Origin: Solirubrobacter sp963848475
GTDB lineage: Bacteria > Actinomycetota > Thermoleophilia > Solirubrobacterales > Solirubrobacteraceae
NCBI GenBank assembly: GCA_963848475.1
Contig: CAWKDW010000014.1
Location: 1 to 64,000, forward strand
DNA length: 64,000 nucleotides
Direction of reading: 5' to 3'
A model generated the notes under the pieces. That model was not told the DNA's origin. It saw only the letters and a program-made list of their open reading frames with translations, and ran no database searches. Every line of letters begins with the position of its first letter. The first letter of the stretch is position 1. A program made the translations under genes and the position numbers. This document shows positions 52,268 to 61,198 of the stretch, one piece after another.

Positions 52268-53545
52268 CTAGCGATGGCCGGCGTTGGCGGCGGCGAGATC
52301 GCGGGCCAGGGCGTGCCGACCGGCAAGGAGCAGAATGCCGGCCAATCCCACCAGCAGGCCGGTGCACAGAACCGGGATGCGCAGGCCGATGGCGTCCGAA
52401 GCCACCCCAATGAGGAAGGGCGAACAGGCGTCGCCGAGGAGATGGATGGTGGTGGTGTGCAGGCCAACGCCGCGGGCGCGGGCGTTGCCTGGAAGCACGT
52501 TGACCATGGCGGCGTTGAGCGGCCCATAGTTGAGAAAGAGAAAGAACAGAGTCGCCCCCATGGCGGGCCAGAAGATGGCGGGGGAGGGGGAGAGAACGGC
52601 CAGGGCCGTGAAGGGGAGCGCGGCAAGCAGGGTGACGCCGGAAAAAGTGAAGTGGGCGCCAGGGTACTTGCGCGCCAGGCGGTCGCCAATCGGCCCGCCC
52701 AACAGCGTTCCAACGAATCCCGTGCCAAGCAAGAGCGCGCCGAATAGGGTACTGGCCTGGGCCACGCCCAAATGGCGCTCTCGCACAAAGTAGGTTGGCA
52801 TCCAAACGCCGAGTCCACCCATGGTGAAGGAATAGATGGTCTGGGCGGCCATGTTGACGAAGTAGCTTGGACGCTGGCGCAAGATGCGCAGGAAGGCGGT
52901 CAAGGGGAGTTTCTCGTTGGAAGTCTCCTGGGCGTCGAAGCGCCCGCGGGGTGGGTCGCGCAGCAGGAAGAGCGCGAGCGCGAACAATAGACCCGGACCG
53001 CCCGCGACAAAGAACGCCGGACGCCAGCCATAATGGGCGCCGATTTGTCCGCCCAAAACGTAGCCAAGGAAGATGCCGAAGGGCATGGCGGCGTAGAAGA
53101 TCGATAGGGCGCGGCCGCGGCGCGAAGGCGGGTAGTGATCGGATAGCAGCGAGGGCGTGACCACGGTGTACGTGGCCTCGCCGATCCCTACCGCCGCGCG
53201 GGCGAGCAGCAACCAACCGAATGTGGTGGCCAGGCCGGAAGCGAAGGTTGCAATGCTCCATAGGGCCACACCCAGGGCCGCGATGCGCAGCCGGGACATG
53301 CGGTCTCCCAGCCAGCCAGCGACTGGACAGACCAGCGCGTAGACCAAGATGAAGGCCGATTGCAGCGACCCGGCTTGCCCGTCACTGATGCCAAGGCCCA
53401 CGATAATGAGCGGCAAGAGCGGCGACAGAAGAAAGCGGTCGAGGTAGTTGAGGGCGTTGAGCCCCGTGAGAACGCCCAGCGTGGCCGTGGGCCGCGTGGA
53501 AAAGGGTTCTTTGGGGGGGGACGACACTGCTGCCATGGGTACCAC
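52268..53545 (-). CDS. Major facilitator superfamily transporter, spinster-like
   Basis: Intact 425 residues from ATG 53545 (MVPMAAVSSPPK). Twelve helices with the MFS motif GWLGDRMSRLRIA after helix 2, ARAAVGIGEATYTVVTPSLL and AMPFGIFLGYVLGGQIGAHY as in spinster homologs, and the second-half motif GGPIGDRLARKYPG. Spinster relatives export lipids or sphingoid compounds; a substrate is not shown here. Divergent from the gene at 53576 with only 30 bases between starts. Confidence 0.85.
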   Translation of the reverse strand: MVPMAAVSSPPKEPFSTRPTATLGVLTGLNALNYLDRFLLSPLLPLIIVGLGISDGQAGSLQSAFILVYALVCPVAGWLGDRMSRLRIAALGVALWSIATFASGLATTFGWLLLARAAVGIGEATYTVVTPSLLSDHYPPSRRGRALSIFYAAMPFGIFLGYVLGGQIGAHYGWRPAFFVAGGPGLLFALALFLLRDPPRGRFDAQETSNEKLPLTAFLRILRQRPSYFVNMAAQTIYSFTMGGLGVWMPTYFVRERHLGVAQASTLFGALLLGTGFVGTLLGGPIGDRLARKYPGAHFTFSGVTLLAALPFTALAVLSPSPAIFWPAMGATLFFLFLNYGPLNAAMVNVLPGNARARGVGLHTTTIHLLGDACSPFLIGVASDAIGLRIPVLCTGLLVGLAGILLLAGRHALARDLAAANAGHR

Positions 53546-53575
53546 GAAAGCCGTGCTCAGGGTAAAGTGCCGGCC

Positions 53576-54031
53576 ATGAGCACACTGAAAGAAATCTTGT
53601 CACGTCCTGGAGCGCGTCCCCAAGTGATTCGCGATTGCGAGCAGATCATCAACGAGGAGGTTTCCTCGAAGGGGCTGACTGGTATTCCCATCAAGGCCGC
53701 GCATGCCGTGGTCAAGGCCATCAAGCCGGGGTTCATCCCCGAGGTCATCGATGGCCTACTCGATGATTTCGCCGATCGCCTCGATCCGCTGTACCAGGCG
53801 GCCAAGGCGAAGAATGAACCGGTGACGGCGTACTTCAACGCCCGCGCCGGCGAAGCCGCCGAGGCGCTCTTGGGCATCACCGATCAGCGCGCCCAAGGCG
53901 CGAAGAACCAAGTCGTCAAGAGCGCCTATGAGAAGCTGCGACCGATGGCGAAAAAGCACACAGAGGCCGCTATTCCGCGCGTGGCCAAGATGATCGCCAA
54001 GCACGACGCCGCGGCGACGCCAGCCACCTAA
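53576..54031 (+). CDS. Conserved small helical protein (DUF6918-like)
   Basis: Intact 151 residues from ATG 53576 (MSTLKEILSRPGARPQVIRD). Almost all-helical, with a Gly-containing centre (GLTGIPIKAAHAVVKAIKPG) and DFADRLDPLYQAAKAKNEPV. No signal peptide or catalytic motif. I recall a family of this shape in myxobacteria and actinobacteria without a known role; the family name is from memory. Confidence 0.6.
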   Translation: MSTLKEILSRPGARPQVIRDCEQIINEEVSSKGLTGIPIKAAHAVVKAIKPGFIPEVIDGLLDDFADRLDPLYQAAKAKNEPVTAYFNARAGEAAEALLGITDQRAQGAKNQVVKSAYEKLRPMAKKHTEAAIPRVAKMIAKHDAAATPAT

Positions 54032-54097
54032 GCTCACGCGCGTCGGCAGGTGGGGCGCACTTGGCAGGAGGGCCTGGGTACCCCCATGGGCCCCACG

Positions 54098-54634
54098 TCA
54101 GCCGAAGTCGGCCGGTGGGGCGATGCCGCGCACGTGTTCGACGAATAGCCGGGGCGGAAGGAAAAGCAGCATGAGTCGGCCGAGGGTGATGATCTCGCCG
54201 CCTTGAAGCGTGCAAGGGGTTAGTTTGCCGATGTCGACCTCGTTGACCAAGGTGCCATTGGCCGAGCCCCAATCGGTGATGCGGTAGCTACCCTCGACCA
54301 CGGCGATGAAACAGTGCTTGCGCGACACCGAGTACTCGGGAATGACCACGTCGTTCTCCGAGGTGCGGCCGATGGTAATGGGCCCCTTGGGCGAGTAGCG
54401 TGACTTGACCAAGGGGAACACCCGTCCCGCGATGCGCCCTCGTTCGAGAATGCTGTCGGCGAGGTTGATGATGCTGGTACCGGAACCACGGCTTTCCTCC
54501 AGGTCGCCGGCCATACCCAGGGCGGCCAGAAAGGGCCATGGATAGAGGCGTTTGAAGGATTCCGCCCCCACCTCTCGGAATTGTTCGGCGTATTGATCCA
54601 GGTACGAAAACACCTTGCCTCTACTAGCTAGCAC
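54098..54634 (-). CDS. FHA-domain protein
   Basis: Intact 178 residues. The N-terminal 75 residues are helical and unassigned. The FHA domain has all contact motifs: ITIGRTSENDVVIPEYSVSR, KHC, and DWGSANGTLVN. It binds phosphothreonine peptides. No kinase is encoded beside it, so the partner is unknown. It is followed upstream by the HDOD gene in the same direction, 24 bases away. Confidence 0.85.
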   Translation of the reverse strand: MLASRGKVFSYLDQYAEQFREVGAESFKRLYPWPFLAALGMAGDLEESRGSGTSIINLADSILERGRIAGRVFPLVKSRYSPKGPITIGRTSENDVVIPEYSVSRKHCFIAVVEGSYRITDWGSANGTLVNEVDIGKLTPCTLQGGEIITLGRLMLLFLPPRLFVEHVRGIAPPADFG

Positions 54635-54658
54635 GCACGCATTTTGCCCCGCATGGGG

Positions 54659-55852
54659 TCAGACCAAGGAAGCATAAAAACCAAGCCAAGCTTTCTGGGT
54701 ATTCTGGTCAGCGGCAAACAGCTTCGCCTCCATGCGGTGGGTGTTCCCCTCGGTGGCGCAGTGGACGATGACCCCCAGGACTTCGATGGGATTCTTGGGC
54801 GAGTCGACCCGCAGGCGCACCATGCTGTTCTCTCGCAGCTTGCTGGCACCGGCAAATCCAACTCCGTCTCTCGCGAAATAGAGGGTCTCGTAGTCCGCGT
54901 TGCCGGTGGAGCGTAGAACCTGCAGCTTGTAGCTCGCCTGCTTGGTCGGCTCGCTCAGCAGCGAATGCGGGGCCAGCACGCGGCTGCCGACCCGGAAGAT
55001 GCCTGTGTCCTTACCAGGTGTTGTTTCGTCCAGCGAGGCCACCGCGGAGGCGATCTTGGGTAGCACCGACATGATGTACTCGGGCTCGCCTGGTAGCAGT
55101 ACCCGCAGGGCCGCGAGGCCTTCAGGGGTCGGGCTGGGTTCGTTGTCCAGATAGTAGGCGATGCCGTCGCACGCATTGACGATGTCGATCATGCCGCGAT
55201 GGTCTCGGTCGGATTCCGGATTGTGATGGGAGCTGATCACGCCGATCAGCATGGGCGGCAGATTCCAGCGCGCGGCAGTAACCAGCCCAAGCTCGATGTG
55301 GAAGCGCTCCACGCACGCTGCCCAGGTGGCCTCGGGAAGCACACGGGCGTCCCGGGTGCGTGCGATGACCTCCTCGAAGCAAGCCGTCGCGACCACCTGG
55401 CCAAAGTCGTGCAGCAACCCGCAGATGAATGCCTCCTCGGGGTTGCTCTTGCGCCAGTAGGCCAGCGCCCGGCACAACATGGCGCTGGTCATGGCAATCC
55501 GCCAGTAACGCCGACGCAGCGACGATAGACAGCCGGTGACGATGGCGTGGGCACCCACGCTGGTGGCAATGGCGATCTTGCACACCTCGTTGGCCCCGAT
55601 GCGCGTAATGGCGGCTTCCAGCGTCGAGGTTGGCGTGACGCCACGAAATGCCGCCGAATTGGCGTAGCGCAGGATGGTGGCCGCAAGAACGGGATCTCCG
55701 CCGATCACGCGCTGCAAGTCGCCCATTCCGTAGTCTTCCTCGCCGACTAGGCGCTGCAGCCGCATGGCGACCACGGGATAGGGCGGGACGTTCACGTTGT
55801 CGCGCTTGATGAGGTCGACGACCAGCGCTTCTAGATCTTTCGCGTCCTCCAT
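54659..55852 (-). CDS. HDOD-domain signalling protein with C-terminal PilZ-like domain
   Basis: Intact 397 residues. The HDOD part reads PPYPVVAMRLQRLVGEE, VIGGDPVLAATILRYANSAA, AAITRIGANEVCKIA and AFICGLLHDFGQVVATACFE, and the HD-like HHNPESD. The C-terminal 100 residues (SYKLQVLRSTGNADYETLYF, ENSMVRLRVDS) look like a PilZ-type beta barrel but lack a clear RxxxR and D/NxSxxG pair. Such proteins couple to c-di-GMP and motility networks. Probably co-transcribed with the FHA gene. Confidence 0.8.
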   Translation of the reverse strand: MEDAKDLEALVVDLIKRDNVNVPPYPVVAMRLQRLVGEEDYGMGDLQRVIGGDPVLAATILRYANSAAFRGVTPTSTLEAAITRIGANEVCKIAIATSVGAHAIVTGCLSSLRRRYWRIAMTSAMLCRALAYWRKSNPEEAFICGLLHDFGQVVATACFEEVIARTRDARVLPEATWAACVERFHIELGLVTAARWNLPPMLIGVISSHHNPESDRDHRGMIDIVNACDGIAYYLDNEPSPTPEGLAALRVLLPGEPEYIMSVLPKIASAVASLDETTPGKDTGIFRVGSRVLAPHSLLSEPTKQASYKLQVLRSTGNADYETLYFARDGVGFAGASKLRENSMVRLRVDSPKNPIEVLGVIVHCATEGNTHRMEAKLFAADQNTQKAWLGFYASLV

Positions 55853-55967
55853 CAGGGACAGTCTATATCCGTCGCGGGCACAAGGGTAGCCTTCCCGCGC
55901 CGGGACCGAGAAACTTTGATCGAGTTCATACCTCTGCGCGTGCGCGGATGTGGCGGGCGAGATGGAA

Positions 55968-57192
55968 CTACAGGTCGACCTTCACAAACCCCTTGCTCGG
56001 CTTGGCGAAGAAGTACCCCTGCAGGAGATCCACGCCTAGTTCGATGAGGGTGTCGCGTTCGGCGACGGTCTCTACGCCCTCGGCCACCACGTGCATTTCC
56101 ATCTCGGCGAAGAGGGCAGTCATGGCCTGGATGACCTTACGCCGGGTGGGGGAGCTATCCACGCCCCGGACCAAGGACATGTCGTACTTGACCACCTCGG
56201 GCTGAAGTGGGGCGAAGCTCGCCAGCCCAGAGTACCCCGCGCCCAAGATCGTCGAGCGCGATGCGGTATCCGAGGTGGCGAAGCTTGTCGATGCGGGTCT
56301 CGATGTCGCTAACCGTGGCCAAGGAAACCCGCTCTGTCACTTCCAGTACCACGCGCTGGGCGACCTTCGAAAGTGGGGCCTCGGGGTCATAGAGCTGGTC
56401 ATCGAGCAGATCGTGGCTGTGCAGGTTGACGAACACAAACTGGCTAGGGGCCTTGGGGACATCCTCGGCCACGCGATTGCGCACGATGCGGCCCACCTCG
56501 GCGACACGATCCAGTCGCTCGGCCGCCGAAAGAAGGATACAGGGATTGGCGAGTTGCGGCTCGGTGCTGCGGAGGAGCGCCTCGTAGGCCAGGATGCGCC
56601 GTCGTTTCCAGGAAACCACGGGCTGGAAAGCCATCCAGATGGATTCCAGGGCACGATCGAAGATCTGTGTAAGACCAGCCCGATCCTCGGCTGGGCTCCA
56701 GGCTTCGCCGGCGGACGAAATCGCCATGCGACGAAGCACCGCCAGACGATGCATCTGTGCGCAGTAGATAATGGTGTCCTGCAACTGTGCCGGCGTCAGC
56801 GGTTTGAGCAGGTAGCGAAAGGCGGCGTGTTCGACGGCCGCGACCGCGGTGTCGAGCCTCGGCGTGCCAGTGATAAGCACCACTGGCATGTCCGCATCGC
56901 GCTGATGGGCGGCTTGCAGAACTCCGACGCCGTCCACGCAGGGTAGGGTGATGTCGGAGACTACGGCATCGTAGGTTCCCGAAAGCAACATGTTGACTGC
57001 TGTCTCGCCATTGTCGGCGCAGTCGACTTCAAACCCAACCGCCCGCAAGGCCCGGGAGTAGGCACGGAGTTGAAGCTGATCATCCTCGGCAACCAGAACG
57101 CGCGAACCAGAGGGCGCGGCTCGTACCTCGGGCGCTGGGGTATCCGTAATGCTAGACGCGGGGACAGCATTGGAGTGCATGATTGCCAACAA
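55968..57192 (-). CDS. Response regulator with EAL c-di-GMP phosphodiesterase
   Basis: About 408 residues. The receiver reads RVLVAEDDQLQLRAYSRAL, DAVVSDITLPCVDGVGVLQA with the acceptor Asp, and LLKPLTP. The EAL domain has AYEALLR, FVNLHSHDLLD, VLEVTERV, IALDDLG (a frameshift near 56225 joins GAGYSGLASF), VVKYDMSLVRG, VVAEGVET and LLQGYFFAKP. All catalytic and metal ligands appear present, so it should hydrolyse c-di-GMP when phosphorylation permits. An HDOD gene lies downstream on the same strand. Confidence 0.85.
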
Positions 57193-57497
57193 CGCAAAGC
57201 CCGTGCCGGGACCGTGGGCGGCCGTGGACCGGCAAAAGGTCGCATGATCGTGCCTTCACAAAGGTGGCCATGGAGAATGAGCAAGGATCACCGTCGCCTT
57301 TCCGTCGCTGCGGCCTGACGTGACGTCGGAGAACCGACGGCGACCGCAAGGGCTCGTAACACGACCAAGGTACTTCAAGCCTTTGTCAGCGGATTGTCGA
57401 TCACCGTCAAGTCGGAGTGTTGCAAATGCGACAGTTCCATCACGGAAGGCCGGATCCGCACGGTAAAAGATCGGCCCGGCTCTTGCTGTGGTTGCTG
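57193..57497. other. Divergent intergenic region
   Basis: About 300 bases between the REC-EAL gene and the MEDS kinase gene. It should hold both promoters. I see no confident -35/-10 pair, operator or RNA. The kinase frame extends back to a TTG at 57417 but without a ribosome site. Confidence 0.4.
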
Positions 57498-59745
57498 ATG
57501 GACCCAATGACGGCGACTGAGTATCGATTGATGGCGGACGGTGTGGACGGCTCGAGCGCGCGGCGCCTGCGCACGGTGGACGATCTGCGCACAGGCGACA
57601 GCGCCTGTTTTATCTACACTAGCGATGAAGAGTATCGGGCAGTTCTCTCCTCTTTCGTGCGTGGGGGGCTCGAACATCGACAGCGCGTGGTCTACATCCA
57701 TGACACGCGAACCCCGGACACCGTGCGCGGGGTCTTGCGTGATGGCGGGGTCGATATCGATCACGCCGAGTTCCGCGGGCAGGTCGTGTTCATGCCAGCC
57801 AAGCAGATCTACGCAAGGGGCGCCGGATACTCGTTCGAGCGTGTCCTCGATCAGCTGCACGCCCTGACCGCAATGGCACTGGCCGATGGCTGGAGCGGCC
57901 TGCGGGTGACCAGCGAGATGACCTGGATGTTGCGGCAGACCCAGGGCACCGATCGGGTGCTCGCGCATGAAGGCCGCATGGTCGGCTTCTATCGCAATAG
58001 CGCGGCCCTGGGCATGAGCCAGTTCGAGCGTGGAAAGTTTCCCGCCGAAGCCCTGCTCGATGTGCTGCTCGCGCATCCAGTGGCCGTGCTCGGTACCGAG
58101 GCGGTTCACAACTTCTACCACACGCCGCAAGCCGAGCTTTCAGGCGGCTGGCGATCCGAGGCCACTTTGGCCAAGTGGCTGTCAAATCTCAAGGAACGCA
58201 AGCGGTCCTCCGAGAACATGCGCGAGGCGCTTCAATTGCACCGTGAGGTGCTCGACAATGTGGGGTCCGGCATCATCGTTATCGACCGGGACGGCAGGGT
58301 GGTGCAATGCAATCCCTTCGTGGAACGGTTCCTTGGCGTCCAAGGCCTCGATGTGCTGGGGCGGCGGATGTCCGAGTTCTTTCCCGCCATGGGACAGGAC
58401 AATTTTGAACGCGTGCTGGCGCGGGTTCTGGAGGGCGAGATCGTCCTTTCGTCGGATATGAACGTCCCCAGACCGGGCACCACCAATCCCTTCTGGATCA
58501 TCGCCACACTCGCCCCCTATCGCAATCCCGACGGGCGAATCATGGGCGCTATTGCGACGGTCAGCGACATCACCAGCCGGAAGGAGATGGAGTCGGCGCT
58601 GCGCTCCAGCGAGGATCAAGTTCGCGAAACCCAGAAGCTGGAAGCCGTGGGTCGCCTGGCGGGCGGCGTGGCCCATGACATGAACAATGCGCTCAACGCC
58701 ATCATTGCTTTCGCCGATCTGGCCTTGCAGGAAGCCAGCGACAACGATGGATTGCGCGACGACATCGGGGAGATCCGCTCCGCCGCGGAGCGCGCGGCGG
58801 GTATCACCAGACGACTGCTGGCCTTTTCGCGCCGGCAGGTGTTGCAGCCGCAAATCGTCGAGGTCAACACCATCGTCGCCAATGTGGAAGATATGTTGCG
58901 CAGGCTGATTGGGGACAAGATTGCGCTTGCGCTGCGTTTGGCACCCGACGCCGGGTGGGTCAAGTCCGATCCGGCTCAGATCGAACAGGTCATCATCAAC
59001 TTGGCACTCAACGCTCGCGACGCCATGCCCGAAGGCGGTCACTTGACGGTCGAGACAAATGTTCTTCGCTTGGAAGTCGAACAAGCGGGCGAGTTCGACA
59101 CCATCGCGCCCGGCGACTACGCGGTCCTTCGTATCTTCGATTCCGGCTGCGGGATGACCCCGGACATTCTTGCCCACGCCTTCGAGCCCTTCTTCACGAC
59201 CAAGGAAATGACTCGCGGGAGCGGTCTTGGTCTGCCCGTGGTGTACGGTATCGTCAAACAGAGCGGAGGACAGATTCGGGTTCACAGCGAACTTGGGAAG
59301 GGCACGCGCGTGGAAATCTTCTTGGCGCGCGTACCCGAGCCCGCTCCCCCGGATGCGATGGCCGGGAGCACGACAGGCAGACGAGACCGTGCTACTCGTC
59401 GAGGACGAGGATCTGGTGCGAAAGGTCGTGGCGCGGATTCTGGAGCGGGCGGGCTATCGCGTGTTGGTCGCGGCCAATGGCGACGAAGCCCTGGCCATGT
59501 GCGAACGCATCCCAACCCCGATCGATGCGTTGGTCACGGATGTGGTCATGCCTGGCATGGGTGGGCGGGAACTGGCGGAACATGTCGTCGACCGCTTCCC
59601 CGATACCAAGGTCCTCTTCGTGACCGGTTTCACCGACGATGAACTGCTGCGGCGAGGAATATTGGATCAAGGTCGAGCCATCCTGGTCAAGCCGTTCTCG
59701 CCCAGGGAGCTGCTGCTCAGGTTGCGCGAGATTTTGAACACGTAG
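57498..59745 (+). CDS. MEDS-PAS hybrid histidine kinase with receiver
   Basis: ATG 57498 (MDPMTATEYRLMADG) is preferred over TTG 57417; no clear ribosome site for either. The N-terminal MEDS/DcmR-like sensory domain (LRTGDSACFIYTSDEEYRAV, RQRVVYIHDTRTPD, GLRVTSEMTWMLRQ) is followed by a PAS domain (LDNVGSGIIVIDRDGRVVQC), HisKA (LAGGVAHDMNNALNAIIAFA), HATPase (NLALNARDAMPEGGHLTVET, GSGLGLPVVYGIVKQSGG) and, after a frameshift near 59365, a receiver (VLLVEDEDLVRKVVARIL, TDVVMPGMGG). About 748 residues, no membrane segment. The NtrC-type gene 55 bases downstream is its likely partner. Confidence 0.85.
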
Positions 59746-59800
59746 TTCAAGCCGATTCAAGGCGGCTGCGGACTCTGCCGATTCCTGACTGGAAGAGGCA

Positions 59801-61195
59801 ATGAAAGACGGCTCATTTCCGGGCAAGTCAGCGCTCATCGCTGATGACGACGATGTGGTGCGCTCGACACTGGGGCGACTCCTGCGCCATCTGGACATGG
59901 AGGTCCTGGATGCCGCGGACGGGGGCGAGGCTATCCGCAAGATTGGCCTGCAGCCATTCGACCTGGTGGTTTCCGATCTTTCGATGCCCCTGGCGGACGG
60001 CTTCGCGGTGTTGGAATCGGTGCGAAAGAAGCAGCCGCGCACCCCGGTCATCATCTTGACCGGTGCGGGAGGCGTGCCGGATTCGGTGCGTGCCATGCGC
60101 GAGGGCGCCTTCGACTTCCTGACCAAGCCATTCCACCCGACGGCCTTTGCCGAGGTTGTTCGCGCCGCGCTCGCCCAGTCCGGCGGCAACGCGATGAGGT
60201 CCAGTCAAACCCCAAGCAACGGCACACCAACGCTTGCGGGCAGTGGGGCCATCCTACTTGGCAAGTCGGCCGTGCTGCAGGATCTCCTGGCATTGGTGCA
60301 ACAGGTGGGACCGACCGATGCGACGGTCCTCATTTCAGGAGAGACGGGAAGCGGAAAGGAAGTCATCGCGCGGCTGCTGCATGCCTCGTCATCGCGTTCG
60401 GGGCAGCGTCTGGTGGCGGTGAACTGCGCGGCTATCCCGGAGACCCTGATCGAAAGCGAGCTCTTCGGCCACGTCAAGGGCGCCTTCACCAACGCCCACG
60501 AGAACCGGCTTGGTCGGCTGCGTGAGGCGGACGGCGGTACCGTTCTTTTGGATGAAATCGGGGAACTACCGTTGCCCATGCAGGCGCGGCTCCTGCGGGT
60601 CCTGCAGGATCAGTCGGTGACACCCGTCGGCTCGGAACGCTCGTACCAGGTCAGCGTTCGCTTTTTGGCGGCCAGCAACCGCGACCTGGAAGCCATGGCA
60701 AACGCGGGGCACTTTCGCCAAGATTTGTTCTTTCGGCTCAACGTCGTGCCCATCCATGTCCCGCCGTTGCGCGATCGCCTGGACGACGTGCCCACCCTGG
60801 CGGCGCATTTCCTGGAACAGGCGGCACTTCGACTGGATCGAAAGATCACCATTGCCGACAACGCTATGGCGGTCTTGCAGCAGTACGGCTGGCCGGGCAA
60901 TGTGCGCGAACTCGAAAATCTGATGGAGCGCGTGGCTATCCTGGATCGCGACGGGGTCATCGATACGGACGACATTCCGCCGGCCTTGGGAGGGGAAACC
61001 GGAGAGGCGGTGGCTCGTACCTTGTGGGATCTGACCGAAAATGGCGTCGATCTGCCGACCGCGGTGGCCCGCTTCGAACGCGCGCTTATCGGCACGGCCA
61101 TGCGCCGTTCGAACAGCAACAAGTCCAAGGCCGCTATGATGCTCGGAATCGGTCGGACCACCCTCATCGACAAGCTTCGCAAGCTCGGGATGTAG
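59801..61195 (+). CDS. NtrC-family response regulator (sigma54 activator-like) with variant GAFTNA loop
   Basis: Intact 464 residues. Receiver: ALIADDDDVVRSTLGRLL, LVVSDLSMPLADG, FLTKPFHP. The AAA+ domain has Walker A GETGSGKE, GGTVLLDEIGELPLPMQARL, FRQDLFFRLNVVPI and YGWPGNVRELENLMERVAIL. The sigma54-contacting loop reads GHVKGAFTNAHENR, with Asn in place of the second Gly of GAFTGA. A Fis-type HTH closes the protein (KSKAAMMLGIGRTTLIDKL). Converges on the hybrid kinase at 61199. Confidence 0.9.
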   Translation: MKDGSFPGKSALIADDDDVVRSTLGRLLRHLDMEVLDAADGGEAIRKIGLQPFDLVVSDLSMPLADGFAVLESVRKKQPRTPVIILTGAGGVPDSVRAMREGAFDFLTKPFHPTAFAEVVRAALAQSGGNAMRSSQTPSNGTPTLAGSGAILLGKSAVLQDLLALVQQVGPTDATVLISGETGSGKEVIARLLHASSSRSGQRLVAVNCAAIPETLIESELFGHVKGAFTNAHENRLGRLREADGGTVLLDEIGELPLPMQARLLRVLQDQSVTPVGSERSYQVSVRFLAASNRDLEAMANAGHFRQDLFFRLNVVPIHVPPLRDRLDDVPTLAAHFLEQAALRLDRKITIADNAMAVLQQYGWPGNVRELENLMERVAILDRDGVIDTDDIPPALGGETGEAVARTLWDLTENGVDLPTAVARFERALIGTAMRRSNSNKSKAAMMLGIGRTTLIDKLRKLGM

Positions 61196-61198
61196 TCG

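Noticed and set aside
57193..57497. Palindromic TGACGTGACGTC-like segment as an operator
   Set aside because: It is short, not centred on a promoter that I can identify, and has no second copy.
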